Part shown: positions 23,596-32,464 of the stretch, in pieces
Layout of the letters: the number at the start of each line of letters is the position of its first letter
Numbering within the stretch: position 1 is the first letter of the stretch
Origin: Streptomyces sp. S3(2020)
GTDB lineage: Bacteria > Actinomycetota > Actinomycetes > Streptomycetales > Streptomycetaceae
DNA: 64,000 nucleotides
Assembly (NCBI RefSeq): GCF_013044505.1
Contig: NZ_JABERD010000006.1
Coordinates: forward strand, 1 to 64,000
Direction: 5' to 3'
Notes under the pieces: model-generated
Databases searched by the model: none
Seen by the model: the letters and a program-made list of their open reading frames with translations, nothing else
Told to the model about the DNA's origin: nothing
Position numbers and translations under genes: made by a program

Positions 23596-24599
23596 GCGGA
23601 CGCCCGCCGCACCAGCGTCGTCCGGAGCACGACGCTGGACGCGGCGCCGCCGGTGCCCAGCAGCAGCCGTGCCATCAACCGCCCCATCTCCTCGATGTCC
23701 TGACGGATCGTCGTGAGCGGCGGATCGGTCTGCTCCGCCACCGGCAGCATGTCGTCGAACCCGATCACGGCGACGTCGTCGGGTACGCGCCGCCCCCGCT
23801 CACGCAGCACCCGCAGCGCCCCGGACGCCATGAGGTCGTTCGCGGCGAACACCGCGTCGACGTCCGGGCACCGGTCGAGCAGCTCCCGCATGGCCCGTTC
23901 CCCGCCCCCGGGGGTGAAGTCCCCCTCGGCCACCAGCCCCGGACCGGCGTCCCCCATGACGTCCCGGAACCCCTCCAGCCGGTCCACCGCCGACGTCTGG
24001 TCCAGGGCACCGGTGATGTGCGCGACACGCCTGCGGCCGAGGCCCACGAGATGACGTACGGCGTCCCGCGCCCCGCCCCGGTTGTCGCTGTCGACGAACA
24101 CCACGTCACGGCTGCCGTCGTTCCACCCGGGCCGCCCGCCGAACACCGTCGGGATCCTGGCCCGTTGGATCAGTTCGGGCAGCGGATCGTCGAGGTGCAG
24201 GGAGAAGACGAGCGCCCCGTCGACATGGCCGCCGGCGAGGTAGCGGCCGACCCGGGCATGGTCGTCGCGCCCCTCGGTCAGCAGCAGGACCAGCTGGTTG
24301 TCGTGTGCCGTCAACTCCTTGCTGATGCCCCTGAGTTGCCGGGCGAAGAAGGGGTCGGCGAAGACCCGGGTCTCCGGTTCGGCGACGACGACGGCGATCG
24401 CGTCATGGCGGCGCGTCACGAGGCTGCGGGCGGCCTGGTTGGGCACGTACCCCAGCTCCTCCACCGCGCGCCGGACCCGCTCGACGAGCGGCTCCCGCAC
24501 CCCGTCCCCACCGTTCACCACCCGGGACACGGTGGCCCGCGAGACCCCGGCCCGCTCGGCCACGGCCTCCAGCGTGGGACGCGGCGCTGTCTCGGTCAC
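23592..24599 (-). CDS. LacI family transcriptional regulator
   Basis: A 335-residue repressor of the LacI/GalR class. The N-terminal helix-turn-helix and hinge read PTLEAVAERAGVSRATVSRV and GYVPNQAARSLVTRR; the rest is a periplasmic-binding-protein-like sugar sensor (HVDGALVF, VFGGRPGW, VDSDNRGGARDAV, VAVIGFDD). The GTG at 24599 with a GGAGG upstream is chosen; a longer frame extends far beyond the family's usual N-terminus. A perfect 12-bp palindrome 55 bp upstream is a likely operator. No intact sugar gene adjoins it; the region behind it appears decayed. Confidence 0.88.
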   Translation of the reverse strand: MTETAPRPTLEAVAERAGVSRATVSRVVNGGDGVREPLVERVRRAVEELGYVPNQAARSLVTRRHDAIAVVVAEPETRVFADPFFARQLRGISKELTAHDNQLVLLLTEGRDDHARVGRYLAGGHVDGALVFSLHLDDPLPELIQRARIPTVFGGRPGWNDGSRDVVFVDSDNRGGARDAVRHLVGLGRRRVAHITGALDQTSAVDRLEGFRDVMGDAGPGLVAEGDFTPGGGERAMRELLDRCPDVDAVFAANDLMASGALRVLRERGRRVPDDVAVIGFDDMLPVAEQTDPPLTTIRQDIEEMGRLMARLLLGTGGAASSVVLRTTLVRRASA

Positions 24600-24653
24600 T
24601 TCGGGGCCCTCCTCGTGGTTGCGGCTCAGGATAGCCCTGGTCGGGGAGGGCGT

Positions 24654-24665
24654 GAGAGCGCTCTC
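24654..24665. promoter_or_regulatory. LacI-type operator candidate
   Basis: GAGAGCGCTCTC is a perfect palindrome with the central CG pair flanked by GC, the pattern typical of LacI-family operators in actinobacteria. It lies just upstream of the lacI-like gene, suggesting autoregulation or control of the now-degenerate DNA on the other side. Confidence 0.5.
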
Positions 24666-24699
24666 CGGGGAGATCGGAGCGGCGTGCGGATCGCCAGGA

Positions 24700-25184
24700 T
24701 CGCCGTATGACGAGGAAGACGGCCCATGGCCGCTGACAGCCGACTCACCCCCGTACGCCCTGCTCCCCCGCGCCCACCACGGCCGGACCGTCCGGGACAG
24801 CTCCGTCGACGTGTTCGGGCGGGCGCGGTGGCCGCCGCGCGACTCGGCGGGGCCGGGTGATCCGTACGAGGCCGTGATCGTCACCGTGGAGGGCGGGCAC
24901 TCGGACGCGACCCGCCTCGCCACCCGATCAGGGAGTCGCCGCGAACCGGGCCTGCGGTGCTGGAGCAGGACGGGGGGAGCCGGTATGGGGGCACCACCAG
25001 CCGCGGGAGGTCGGCTGGTTGCTCGGCGGCCTCACCGACTCGACGGTCGAGCCGGTCCAGGAGGGCCGACTGCTCGGTGTCGACGGCAGCCGCTCGGCCG
25101 GTCACCGTCGCGTGGTCTGCCGCGGCCCCCGCCTCGACGTGCAGGAGCAACCCGCCACGGAACGGGCCCTGTTCGTCCTCCCCG
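24700..25184 (+). pseudogene. Probable remnant of a coding sequence, frame broken
   Basis: About 490 bases without an intact gene. Protein-like runs occur on + in different frames: RTVRDSSVDVFGRARW and DPYEAVIVTVEGGH in one frame (about 24785-24900), then EVGWLLGGLTDSTVEPVQEG and LLGVDGSRSAGHRRVV in another (about 25006-25115). They suggest one gene broken by at least one frameshift. I cannot name its family. The 3' part reaches the end of the laccase gene on the opposite strand. Confidence 0.35.
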
Positions 25185-26153
25185 TCAGTGATCGTGCTCG
25201 TGCGGCTCGTACCCCGGGATGGTCCCGTCCGTCTTCTTCACCAGGAACAGCCCGACCATCCCCATGTCGGAGTGGCTCTGGACATGGCAGTGGTACATCC
25301 AGGCGCCCGCCCCGACGCCCTCCCCCGCGATCACCTGGAAGCCGAAGGAGTCCGCGGGCCCCACGATCTTGTTGTCGACGACCTGGCTCGGGTCGTCGGG
25401 TCCGGTGAGCATGCCCGTGCGGTTGTCGGCCCAGCGGTGACCGTGCATGTGGAACGTGTGGTAGTACTCCCCGTGGGTGATCATCACGAACTCGACGCGA
25501 TCCCCCACCGTGGCCTCGAAGTCGGGCCCCGAATGCGCCGGCTTGTTGTTGATGAGCATGTCGTTGAAGACGATCGTGTACGTCCTGTCCGGGAGGACGT
25601 CGCCCTTGCGGCGCACGATCACCGGACCGTACAGGCCCTTGCGGATGCCGGTCGTGCCGTGCTCGGTGCCCACCACGTGGTCGTGGTAGTGCCAGTAGCC
25701 CGCGCTGCCCGCCCGCCAGGTGCCGTCCTTCCGGCGGCCGGGGGCGTGGGTGCGCCAGGTGTAGGTGCGGGTGCCGCCGGGCTCGACGTCGCTCTTGTTC
25801 AACTTGGTGCCGTCGCTGGTGATTTCGTAGTCGAGGCCGTGGACGTGCAGGCTCGCTCTGACGTCCATGGTGTTCTCGAACTCGATGTGCAGGGTGTCGC
25901 CCTCGTTGAGTTCGATGAGCGGGCCGGGGATCGTGGCCTTGCCCTTCTCGAAGCCGTAGCCCATCTGTCCGTCGGCGAGCTTCTCGGCGTAGAGCTTGAT
26001 GTGTCTCACCTCGCCCCCGGCCGGTGCGGTCCTGGCCGGTCCGTCGGCGCTCGCGGCGTCCGGCGCCAGCGACAACGATGTCGCGGCGGCCCCGCCTCCC
26101 ACGACGGCCGCGCCACCCAGCAGTACCCGTCGGTTGAACCCGCGTCGGTCCAT
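25185..26153 (-). CDS. Small two-domain laccase (SLAC-type multicopper oxidase)
   Basis: A 322-residue exported multicopper oxidase of the two-domain laccase type, active as a trimer and able to oxidise phenols and lignin-related aromatics. The N-terminus [20 protein letters not shown] is a Tat-like signal. Copper-binding clusters are complete: [32 protein letters not shown] and [15 protein letters not shown], the last providing the Cys-His pathway and the type 1 site Met. The His-rich tail EPHEHDH is typical. It is divergent from the ThuA-dehydrogenase gene, which is also exported. From memory it closely resembles S. coelicolor SLAC. Confidence 0.93.
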   Translation of the reverse strand: MDRRGFNRRVLLGGAAVVGGGAAATSLSLAPDAASADGPARTAPAGGEVRHIKLYAEKLADGQMGYGFEKGKATIPGPLIELNEGDTLHIEFENTMDVRASLHVHGLDYEITSDGTKLNKSDVEPGGTRTYTWRTHAPGRRKDGTWRAGSAGYWHYHDHVVGTEHGTTGIRKGLYGPVIVRRKGDVLPDRTYTIVFNDMLINNKPAHSGPDFEATVGDRVEFVMITHGEYYHTFHMHGHRWADNRTGMLTGPDDPSQVVDNKIVGPADSFGFQVIAGEGVGAGAWMYHCHVQSHSDMGMVGLFLVKKTDGTIPGYEPHEHDH

Positions 26154-26342
26154 GCGGAACTCCCCACCCTGATACGGAACTTGCGGAGGCGTACCTGTGA
26201 TGAACCTGTGAGACGGTACCGGCCGTTCCGCTGTTTTTCCACGCCCAGGACAAAGTTGGCCCCAACTCGGTCATAGGTATTGGCGAGTTGCGCAAAGAGG
26301 TCTAGCTTCCATCGCGCTGTTGCTGTGACCGAGGAGGCGCCC

Positions 26343-28823
26343 ATGCACTTACGAGGACTGAGCGCGAGAAGACGGGTCGGCGTGGCGGGTGTGACCGCCG
26401 CAGTCGTCGTCGCCGGACTGCTGTCGGGTCCCGCCGCCAGCGCGCGTCCGGCTCCCGAGCCACCCCTGACAACGATGTCCGTGAAGTCGCCGCCGGGCGG
26501 CGCGAACGTACGTGTGCTGGTCTTCTACGGTTCCGCGGCGGCCGGGGAGGAGTCGCCGGTCGTGAACGCGGGGATCGAGACGATCGAGAAGATCGGCCTG
26601 TCCGGGCCGACGGACCAGCGGTTCAAGACCGAGGCCACCGACGACGCGTCGGTGTTCACCGATGAGGCGAGGCTCGGGCGCTACAACGCGATCGTCTTCC
26701 TGACCGGCGGCGGTGACATCCTCGATCCGGAGCAGGAGGCCGGTCTGGAGGCCTACATGGAGGCCGGCGGCGGTTTCGTCGGCGTCCATGACGCCGCTCG
26801 TGCCGAGCCGTACTCGGACTGGTTCACGGGTCTCGTCGGTGCCCGTCCGGCCGCCTCCAGCCCAACCGCCGTACAGCGTGCGGTCGTCGAGGTCGGTGAC
26901 CGGCAGCATCCGGCCACCAAGGATCTGCCGGTGCAGTGGAAGCGGCCCGACCAGTGGTTCAACTGGACCAAGAACCCCTCAGGAGCCGTGCACACCGTGG
27001 CGCGGGTCCGGGAGTCGAGCTACGCACCCGGAGCGAGCGCCAACGGCTGGGACCATCCGGTGAGTTGGTGCCGTGACTACGACGGCGGCCGGTCCTTCTA
27101 CACCGGCATGGGCGGCACGGTGTCGTCGTACGACGAGAGCGACTTCCGTACGCATCTGCGCGGTGCCCTGTTGTGGACCTCGCGGCTGGTGCAGGCCGAC
27201 TGCAAGGCGACCATCACCGGCAACTACAAGGCGGAGCGCCTCACCCAGCCCAACCAGGCCGGGCAGAACGACCAGATCGGCGAGCCGCACGGTCTGGTCA
27301 CCGCGCCCGACGGCCGGGTGTTCTACATCGGCCGGGGCGGCGCGGACTCCTCCCGGCCGGTGGTCACCGACTGGAACAACCCCGACATCGGCAAGGGCAG
27401 GGGGGAGATCCATGTCTACGACCCGAGGACCAAGAAGGTCACCCTCGCGGGGGCGTTGACGGTCTTCGGCAACAAGGGCGGCGGCGACGAACTGGTCAAG
27501 GTCGAGGAGGGGCTTCTCGGCATCGAGCTCGATCCCCGCTTCGAGCAGAACGGCTGGGTGTATCTGCACTACACGCCGCACTCGCAGATCAACCGGGACA
27601 CCCGGATGGCCGAGCGGCGGGTCTCGCGGTTCACACTAGACCTCGCCACGAACAAGCTGGACCTGGACAGCGAGAAGGTGCTGCTCAAGTGGCCGGTGCA
27701 GATCCACAGTTGCTGCCATGCGGGCGGCGGGATGACCTGGGACTCGAAGGGCAACCTGTACATCGCGACCGGTGACAACAACTCCAGCCGCTTCAGCGAC
27801 GGTTACTCGGGCAACAACCCGGAGCCGAACTTCAAGGGCGTCTCCTTCGCCGACGCGCGGCGCACCGCCGGCAACACCCACAACCTCAACGGCAAGATCC
27901 TGCGCGTCCACCCGGAGCCGGACGGGACGTACACCCTGCCCGCCGGGAACCTCTTCACCGGCCAGGAGACCGACGAGGGCGGCGGGAAGACCCGCGGCGA
28001 GATCTATGTGATGGGCGTCAGGAACCCCGCCCGCATCTTCGTCGACCGGAAGACCGACATCCTGTACGCCGGCTGGGTCGGCCCGGACGCCTCGGCGCCC
28101 TCGACGACCTGGGGCCCTGCCAAGTACGACACGTTCGCCGTCATCACCGAGGCGGGCAACCGGGGCTGGCCGTACTGCATGGGCAACAAGCAGCCCTACC
28201 GCGACCGCAACCTCCCCGACCCGACGAAGCCGCTGGGCTGGTACGACTGCGACCACCCGAAGAACGAGTCCCCGAACAACGACGGCCTCGTCAACCTCCC
28301 GCCGGTCACCGGCAACAACATCTGGTACTCGCCCCAGGGCGGCGCACCGGACTTCCCGCGCGACGCGAACGGCATCCCGTCGTACAAGCAGGAGGAGTCC
28401 ACGTATCTGCTGCCGTGGCTGAAGGGTGGCGGACAGGCCGCGATGAACGGGCCGGTGTACCGCTACGACACGGCGAGCGCCAGCGAGGTCAAGTGGCCCG
28501 CCTACTGGGACGGCAAGTGGTTCGTCGGCGACTTCTACGACGCCGACCAGCCGCGCAACGCCGTCATCACCGACCCGAAGACCCACGGGGACGGTGGACT
28601 GCCCGTGCACTCCGAGTCGTTGAAGAAGATCGTGCCCGTCGGCAACGACGGCATCAGGAACCTCATGGACTGGAAGTTCGGTCCGGACGGCTCGCTGTAC
28701 GTGCTCGACTACGGCCGCGGCTTCTTCACCTCGGACGCCAAGTCGGCACTGTGGCAGGTCACTTACAAGGGAGGCGGCCCCACCCCGGCCGCCGGTCAGC
28801 TGGCGAGGGGGGCCGCTCGGTGA
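26343..28823 (+). CDS. Exported ThuA-domain / PQQ-type sugar dehydrogenase fusion
   Basis: An 826-residue secreted protein. A basic N-terminus and hydrophobic signal (VGVAGVTAAVVVAGLLSGPAAS) precede a ThuA/trehalose-utilisation class I glutamine-amidotransferase-like domain (about 50-290: VRVLVFYGSAAAGEES, FLTGGGDILDPEQEAG, GGGFVGVHDAA). A beta-propeller of the glucose/sorbosone dehydrogenase family follows (about 320-800: PHGLVTAPDGRVFYIGRGG, GLLGIELDPRFEQNGWVYL, HSCCHAGGGMTWDSKGNLYIATGD). The ATG at 26343 has GAGGAGG upstream. The stop overlaps the GTG of the next gene. PQQ dependence is a family inference. Confidence 0.85.
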   Translation: MHLRGLSARRRVGVAGVTAAVVVAGLLSGPAASARPAPEPPLTTMSVKSPPGGANVRVLVFYGSAAAGEESPVVNAGIETIEKIGLSGPTDQRFKTEATDDASVFTDEARLGRYNAIVFLTGGGDILDPEQEAGLEAYMEAGGGFVGVHDAARAEPYSDWFTGLVGARPAASSPTAVQRAVVEVGDRQHPATKDLPVQWKRPDQWFNWTKNPSGAVHTVARVRESSYAPGASANGWDHPVSWCRDYDGGRSFYTGMGGTVSSYDESDFRTHLRGALLWTSRLVQADCKATITGNYKAERLTQPNQAGQNDQIGEPHGLVTAPDGRVFYIGRGGADSSRPVVTDWNNPDIGKGRGEIHVYDPRTKKVTLAGALTVFGNKGGGDELVKVEEGLLGIELDPRFEQNGWVYLHYTPHSQINRDTRMAERRVSRFTLDLATNKLDLDSEKVLLKWPVQIHSCCHAGGGMTWDSKGNLYIATGDNNSSRFSDGYSGNNPEPNFKGVSFADARRTAGNTHNLNGKILRVHPEPDGTYTLPAGNLFTGQETDEGGGKTRGEIYVMGVRNPARIFVDRKTDILYAGWVGPDASAPSTTWGPAKYDTFAVITEAGNRGWPYCMGNKQPYRDRNLPDPTKPLGWYDCDHPKNESPNNDGLVNLPPVTGNNIWYSPQGGAPDFPRDANGIPSYKQEESTYLLPWLKGGGQAAMNGPVYRYDTASASEVKWPAYWDGKWFVGDFYDADQPRNAVITDPKTHGDGGLPVHSESLKKIVPVGNDGIRNLMDWKFGPDGSLYVLDYGRGFFTSDAKSALWQVTYKGGGPTPAAGQLARGAAR

Positions 28824-31024
28824 CACAGCGACGAAGAATCTGGACCGCCCTGCTGGCCGCCGTACTGATCATGCTCGGGTTGCAGTCGGTGCCCGTCTCC
28901 GCCCGGCAGCCCGTCGAGCGGGCGGCCGCCGCGCAGACCCTCACATGGACGGCCGGCGACGACATCACCAAGTACCTGTCGGCGCCCGTGACCGCGGTGG
29001 CGGGGCAGGCGACGATCGTCTTCGAGAACAGCGCGGCGACCGGTAACACCACCGGCATGCCGCACACGTTGACGTTCGTGACGAGCGACCCCGAGTTCAA
29101 CAGCGATGTGCAGTTGAACATCCTCGCCAACCCCAACGACGACATGGGCGGCCGCCACACCGCCGAGGTCACCCTCACCCCGGGCCGCTACTTCTACCAC
29201 TGCACGATCCCGGGCCACGGACAGATGCAGGGCATCCTGGTGGTGACCGAGGGCACCGGCGAGGACACCACCCCGCCCGCGACCGCGGCGCAGGTGACCG
29301 GCACGCAGAACGCGCAGGGCGAGTACGTCGGCTCGGCGAGTGTCGCGATCAGCGCGACGGACGAGACCGGCGGGTCGGGGGTCGACGGCATCCAGTACGC
29401 GGTCGGCGACACCGGCGACTGGCTGCCGTACACCGCCCCGGTCGTCGTCGACCAGGTCGGCAGCCACACCATCCGCTACCGGGCGCTCGACAAGGCGGGC
29501 AATGTCGCCGCCGAGAAGAGCGTGCGGTTCACGGTGGTCCCCCCGCCCTCGGACGACACCACCGCCCCGGCCACCTCGGCGACGGTGACCGGACAGCAGA
29601 ACGCCGACGGGGCGTACCTCGACATGGCGACGGTGACCGTGTCCGCCTCGGACACCGGCTCCGGCGTCAACACCATCGAGTACGCCGTCGGCGACGGGGC
29701 CTGGCAGCCGTACACCGCGCCCGTGATGGTGCATCAGCTCGGCACCCACACCGTGCGCTACCGCGCCACCGACAAGGCGGGCAATGTCGCCGCCGAGAAG
29801 AGCGTCCGGTTCACGGTCGTCGCGACGCCCACCCCGGACACCACACCGCCGGTGACGGGGGTGACCGTCGAGGGCACGAAGAACTCGGCCGGGGCCTATG
29901 TCGGCAACGCCAGGGTGACCGTGAGCGCCGCGGACGGGCACGGCGGGAGCGGTGTCGACCGGATCGAGTACTCGATCGACGGTGGACCGTACCTCGCGTA
30001 CACCGCACCGGTGGTCGTCGACCGGGCCGGCACCCACACCCTGGCCTACCGGGCCACCGACAAGGCGGGCAACACCGCCGCGGCCCGTACGGTGACCTTC
30101 ACCGTCGTGTCGAGCCAGGTTCCCGCGCCCAACTGCCCGGAGTTCGACGAGCGGTTGACGGTCATCGTCGGCGAGGTCGACTCGGGGGTGCCCAACCGGC
30201 TCACCAACAGCCGTTGCCGTATCAACGAGTTGATCGAGGACGAGAAGGAGTGGACCTCCCACGCGCTGTTCGTCAAGCACGTGAAGACGGTCCTCGACAA
30301 GCTCCTCAAGGAAGGGGTCGTCGACCAGCGCGAGTACGACGCCGTCCACAAGGCCGCCCGGCAGTCCGGGATCGGCGAGCCCGGGCAGACCGAGGGCTAC
30401 CGGAAGATCCTCGACGGCAGCGCGGAGTCGTTCGCCAAGTGGCAGCAGGTGGGCGGCGGTTCGTTCGGGCTGAACGCCGACGGCTCGATCACCTCCGGCA
30501 CCACGAAGGCCGGGCTCGGCATGCTGTGGTTCCCGGAGCGCAAGTACGGCGACTTCTCGCTGCGGCTCCAGTGGCGGGACGACGCGCCGGGCACCGGCAA
30601 CGCCAACTCGGGGGTGTTCGTGCGCTTCCCGTGGATCCACGACCACCCCGAGGAGTCACGGCCGGAGTGGGTCGCCATCAAGTACGGCCATGAGGTGCAG
30701 GTCCTGGACCGGCCCGACGGCGACATGTACAAGACGGGCTCGGTCTACGGCTTCGACCGCGTGGGCCTGGCCGGCGCGGGCGTGACGCAGAAGGGCACCT
30801 GGAACGACTACGAGATCCGGGTGGTCGACCAGCACTACTCGGTCTACCGCAACGGTGTGCTGATCAACGAGTTCGACAACATCGGCGGCCAGGACTTCAC
30901 CCCGCCCCGCTCGGACGACCCGGGCACGGACGGGCGGCGGTTCGCCTCCGGCTACCTCGGACTCCAGGTGCACGGCACGACGGACGTGGTGTCGTACCGG
31001 GACATCCGGATCAAGGAGTTGTGA
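28820..31024 (+). CDS. Exported cupredoxin / Ig-like repeat / DUF1080 multidomain protein
   Basis: A 734-residue secreted protein. Signal peptide (WTALLAAVLIMLGLQSVPVSA), then a plastocyanin-like copper domain (about 40-145) with His in MPHTLTFV and the ligand set Cys-His-Met in FYHCTIPGHGQMQG. Three Ig-like OmpL47-type repeats follow (from Asp149, Asp246 and Asp340), then a linker, then a C-terminal 3-keto-disaccharide hydrolase-like DUF1080 jelly-roll (about 530-734: GFDRVGLAGAGV, HYSVYRNGVLINEFDN). The GTG at 28820 overlaps the preceding stop (GTGA), so the two products are probably made together. A copper electron carrier fused to a sugar-binding or hydrolase domain is unusual and fits oxidative polysaccharide attack. 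Confidence 0.85.
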   Translation: MTQRRRIWTALLAAVLIMLGLQSVPVSARQPVERAAAAQTLTWTAGDDITKYLSAPVTAVAGQATIVFENSAATGNTTGMPHTLTFVTSDPEFNSDVQLNILANPNDDMGGRHTAEVTLTPGRYFYHCTIPGHGQMQGILVVTEGTGEDTTPPATAAQVTGTQNAQGEYVGSASVAISATDETGGSGVDGIQYAVGDTGDWLPYTAPVVVDQVGSHTIRYRALDKAGNVAAEKSVRFTVVPPPSDDTTAPATSATVTGQQNADGAYLDMATVTVSASDTGSGVNTIEYAVGDGAWQPYTAPVMVHQLGTHTVRYRATDKAGNVAAEKSVRFTVVATPTPDTTPPVTGVTVEGTKNSAGAYVGNARVTVSAADGHGGSGVDRIEYSIDGGPYLAYTAPVVVDRAGTHTLAYRATDKAGNTAAARTVTFTVVSSQVPAPNCPEFDERLTVIVGEVDSGVPNRLTNSRCRINELIEDEKEWTSHALFVKHVKTVLDKLLKEGVVDQREYDAVHKAARQSGIGEPGQTEGYRKILDGSAESFAKWQQVGGGSFGLNADGSITSGTTKAGLGMLWFPERKYGDFSLRLQWRDDAPGTGNANSGVFVRFPWIHDHPEESRPEWVAIKYGHEVQVLDRPDGDMYKTGSVYGFDRVGLAGAGVTQKGTWNDYEIRVVDQHYSVYRNGVLINEFDNIGGQDFTPPRSDDPGTDGRRFASGYLGLQVHGTTDVVSYRDIRIKEL
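29264..30113 (+). repeat. Three tandem repeats encoding Ig-like domains
   Basis: Units begin at 29264, 29555 and 29837, about 280-290 bp each. Near-identical DNA marks their ends, for example the GACAAGGCGGGCAATGTCGC stretches near 29490 and 29770. Protein units share DTTPPAT-like starts and a THTxxYRAxDKAGN core. The similarity suggests recent internal duplication. Confidence 0.8.
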
Positions 31025-31323
31025 GCGCCGTCCTCAAGTGATTCCCAGGGGTGCGGACCGCCGCGGCGACGGCGGGCCGCACCCCGCAAACCGTTTGCCC
31101 GGCGGCAACGGCTCGTGCGAGCCTGCCTCCCATGACACTCGGCATGGTGCTCGGCGACGTCTCCGCTCGCGCTTCGACGCGGGAGCGGTAGCCCCGGCGC
31201 TCCGCACAGAGCCCGTCCGCCCCTTCACCTCACCCGCGGCCACGCCCTGGCGTCGGCCGCTTCCCGCACTCCTCGTCGAAGCGCTCTTCGTGTATCCGCA
31301 CGTTCGACCACGAGGAGTTCACC
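31025..31323 (+). terminator. Intergenic region with terminator hairpin
   Basis: 299 bases without a gene. GGGGTGCGG at 31048-31056 pairs with CCGCACCCC at 31077-31085, with further GC pairing inside, 24 bases after the stop of the multidomain protein: a likely terminator. The remainder must hold the promoter of the methyltransferase gene, but I see no convincing -35/-10 pair. Confidence 0.6.
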
Positions 31324-32457
31324 GTGTCCACCATCTCCTGGACCGAGCCCCGCACCGCCACCGTCCGACACGCCCGCTGGCACTCCGAGAGCGCGGCCCC
31401 CGCCCCACGACGTGTCGTCGTCGCCGTCGACCGCATGCGCGCCGACACCGCCCACCGGCTGGCCTGCGAGGGCACCGCGCTGCTCTGGCAGGGCGACTTC
31501 CCCCACGCGCGCCGGCTCCTGGAGGCCGTCGGCCGCCGCATCGACCGCAAGCCGCCACGGCCCGGTGACAGCCCGATCGACTCCTTCCACCTGCACCGCA
31601 GGGCCCGCGGCCACCGTGCGCGGGTCCTGGGCCGCCTCGTGGTGCTACTGGCGGACGACCACGCTCTGACCCTGCGCAGGGCCCCGGACGTCCGCGAGGC
31701 ATGTGCCGCGGCCTACGGTCCGCCCCGCGGCGGCCCCGTGGCCGTCTCCCTCAGGGAGTTGCTGGGGGTGATCGGAGCGCACGAGTGGCGCCGCAAGGGC
31801 GTCGAGGTACCCGCCCTCGGCGGCGCCCGCGTCCACCCCCACTACGGAGTGTTCTCCCCGGTCAGGGGCGAGTACGTCGACCTCGTCGCGACGGCGCCCC
31901 TCCCCGTGCCCGTGCCACGCACCGCGTTCGACCTGGGCACCGGCACGGGAGTGCTCGCCGCCGTGCTGGCCCGCCGGGGGTTCGGCCGTGTCACGGCCAC
32001 CGACATCAGCCCGCGCGCCCTGGCCTGTGCCCGCGACAACGCCCGGCGGCTTGGCCTCGCCGGGCGCATCGAGGTGACGGGCCCGGGGCTGTTCCCCGGG
32101 GGACGCGCCGACGTCGTCGTCTGCAACCCGCCCTGGCTCCCCGTCCGGCCGTCCTCCGCTCTGGAACAGGGTGTCTACGACCCGGGCGGCACCATGCTGC
32201 ACGCCTTCCTGGACGGACTGGCCTCCCGTCTCACTCCGGGCGGCGAGGGCTGGCTCGTCCTGTCGGACCTGGCCGAGCGGCTGGGGCTGCGCTCACGTGG
32301 CGAGCTGCTGTCGGCGATCGAGGGCGCGGGGCTGCGGGTCCGCGGGAGGATCGACACCCGGCCGCGTCACCCCCGCGCGACGGACCCCGGTGATCCCCTC
32401 CACGCGGCGCGGAGCCGGGAGACGACCTCGCTGTGGCGGCTGGCCGCCCGCCGCTGA
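31324..32457 (+). CDS. Class I SAM-dependent methyltransferase, HemK/PrmC-like
   Basis: A 377-residue enzyme. The C-terminal half has SAM motif I FDLGTGTGVLAAVLARRGF and motif IV VVCNPPWLPV; NPPW/NPPY is typical of N-methyltransferases such as HemK/PrmC or RsmC-like enzymes that modify amide or exocyclic amino groups. The N-terminal 150 residues are basic and helical (RRLLEAVGRRIDRKPPRP, HRRARGHRARVLGRLVV) and may bind nucleic acid or protein. The GTG at 31324 follows GAGGAG. The real prmC would sit near prfA, so this is a paralogue with unknown target. Confidence 0.75.
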   Translation: MSTISWTEPRTATVRHARWHSESAAPAPRRVVVAVDRMRADTAHRLACEGTALLWQGDFPHARRLLEAVGRRIDRKPPRPGDSPIDSFHLHRRARGHRARVLGRLVVLLADDHALTLRRAPDVREACAAAYGPPRGGPVAVSLRELLGVIGAHEWRRKGVEVPALGGARVHPHYGVFSPVRGEYVDLVATAPLPVPVPRTAFDLGTGTGVLAAVLARRGFGRVTATDISPRALACARDNARRLGLAGRIEVTGPGLFPGGRADVVVCNPPWLPVRPSSALEQGVYDPGGTMLHAFLDGLASRLTPGGEGWLVLSDLAERLGLRSRGELLSAIEGAGLRVRGRIDTRPRHPRATDPGDPLHAARSRETTSLWRLAARR

Positions 32458-32464
32458 TCCACCG

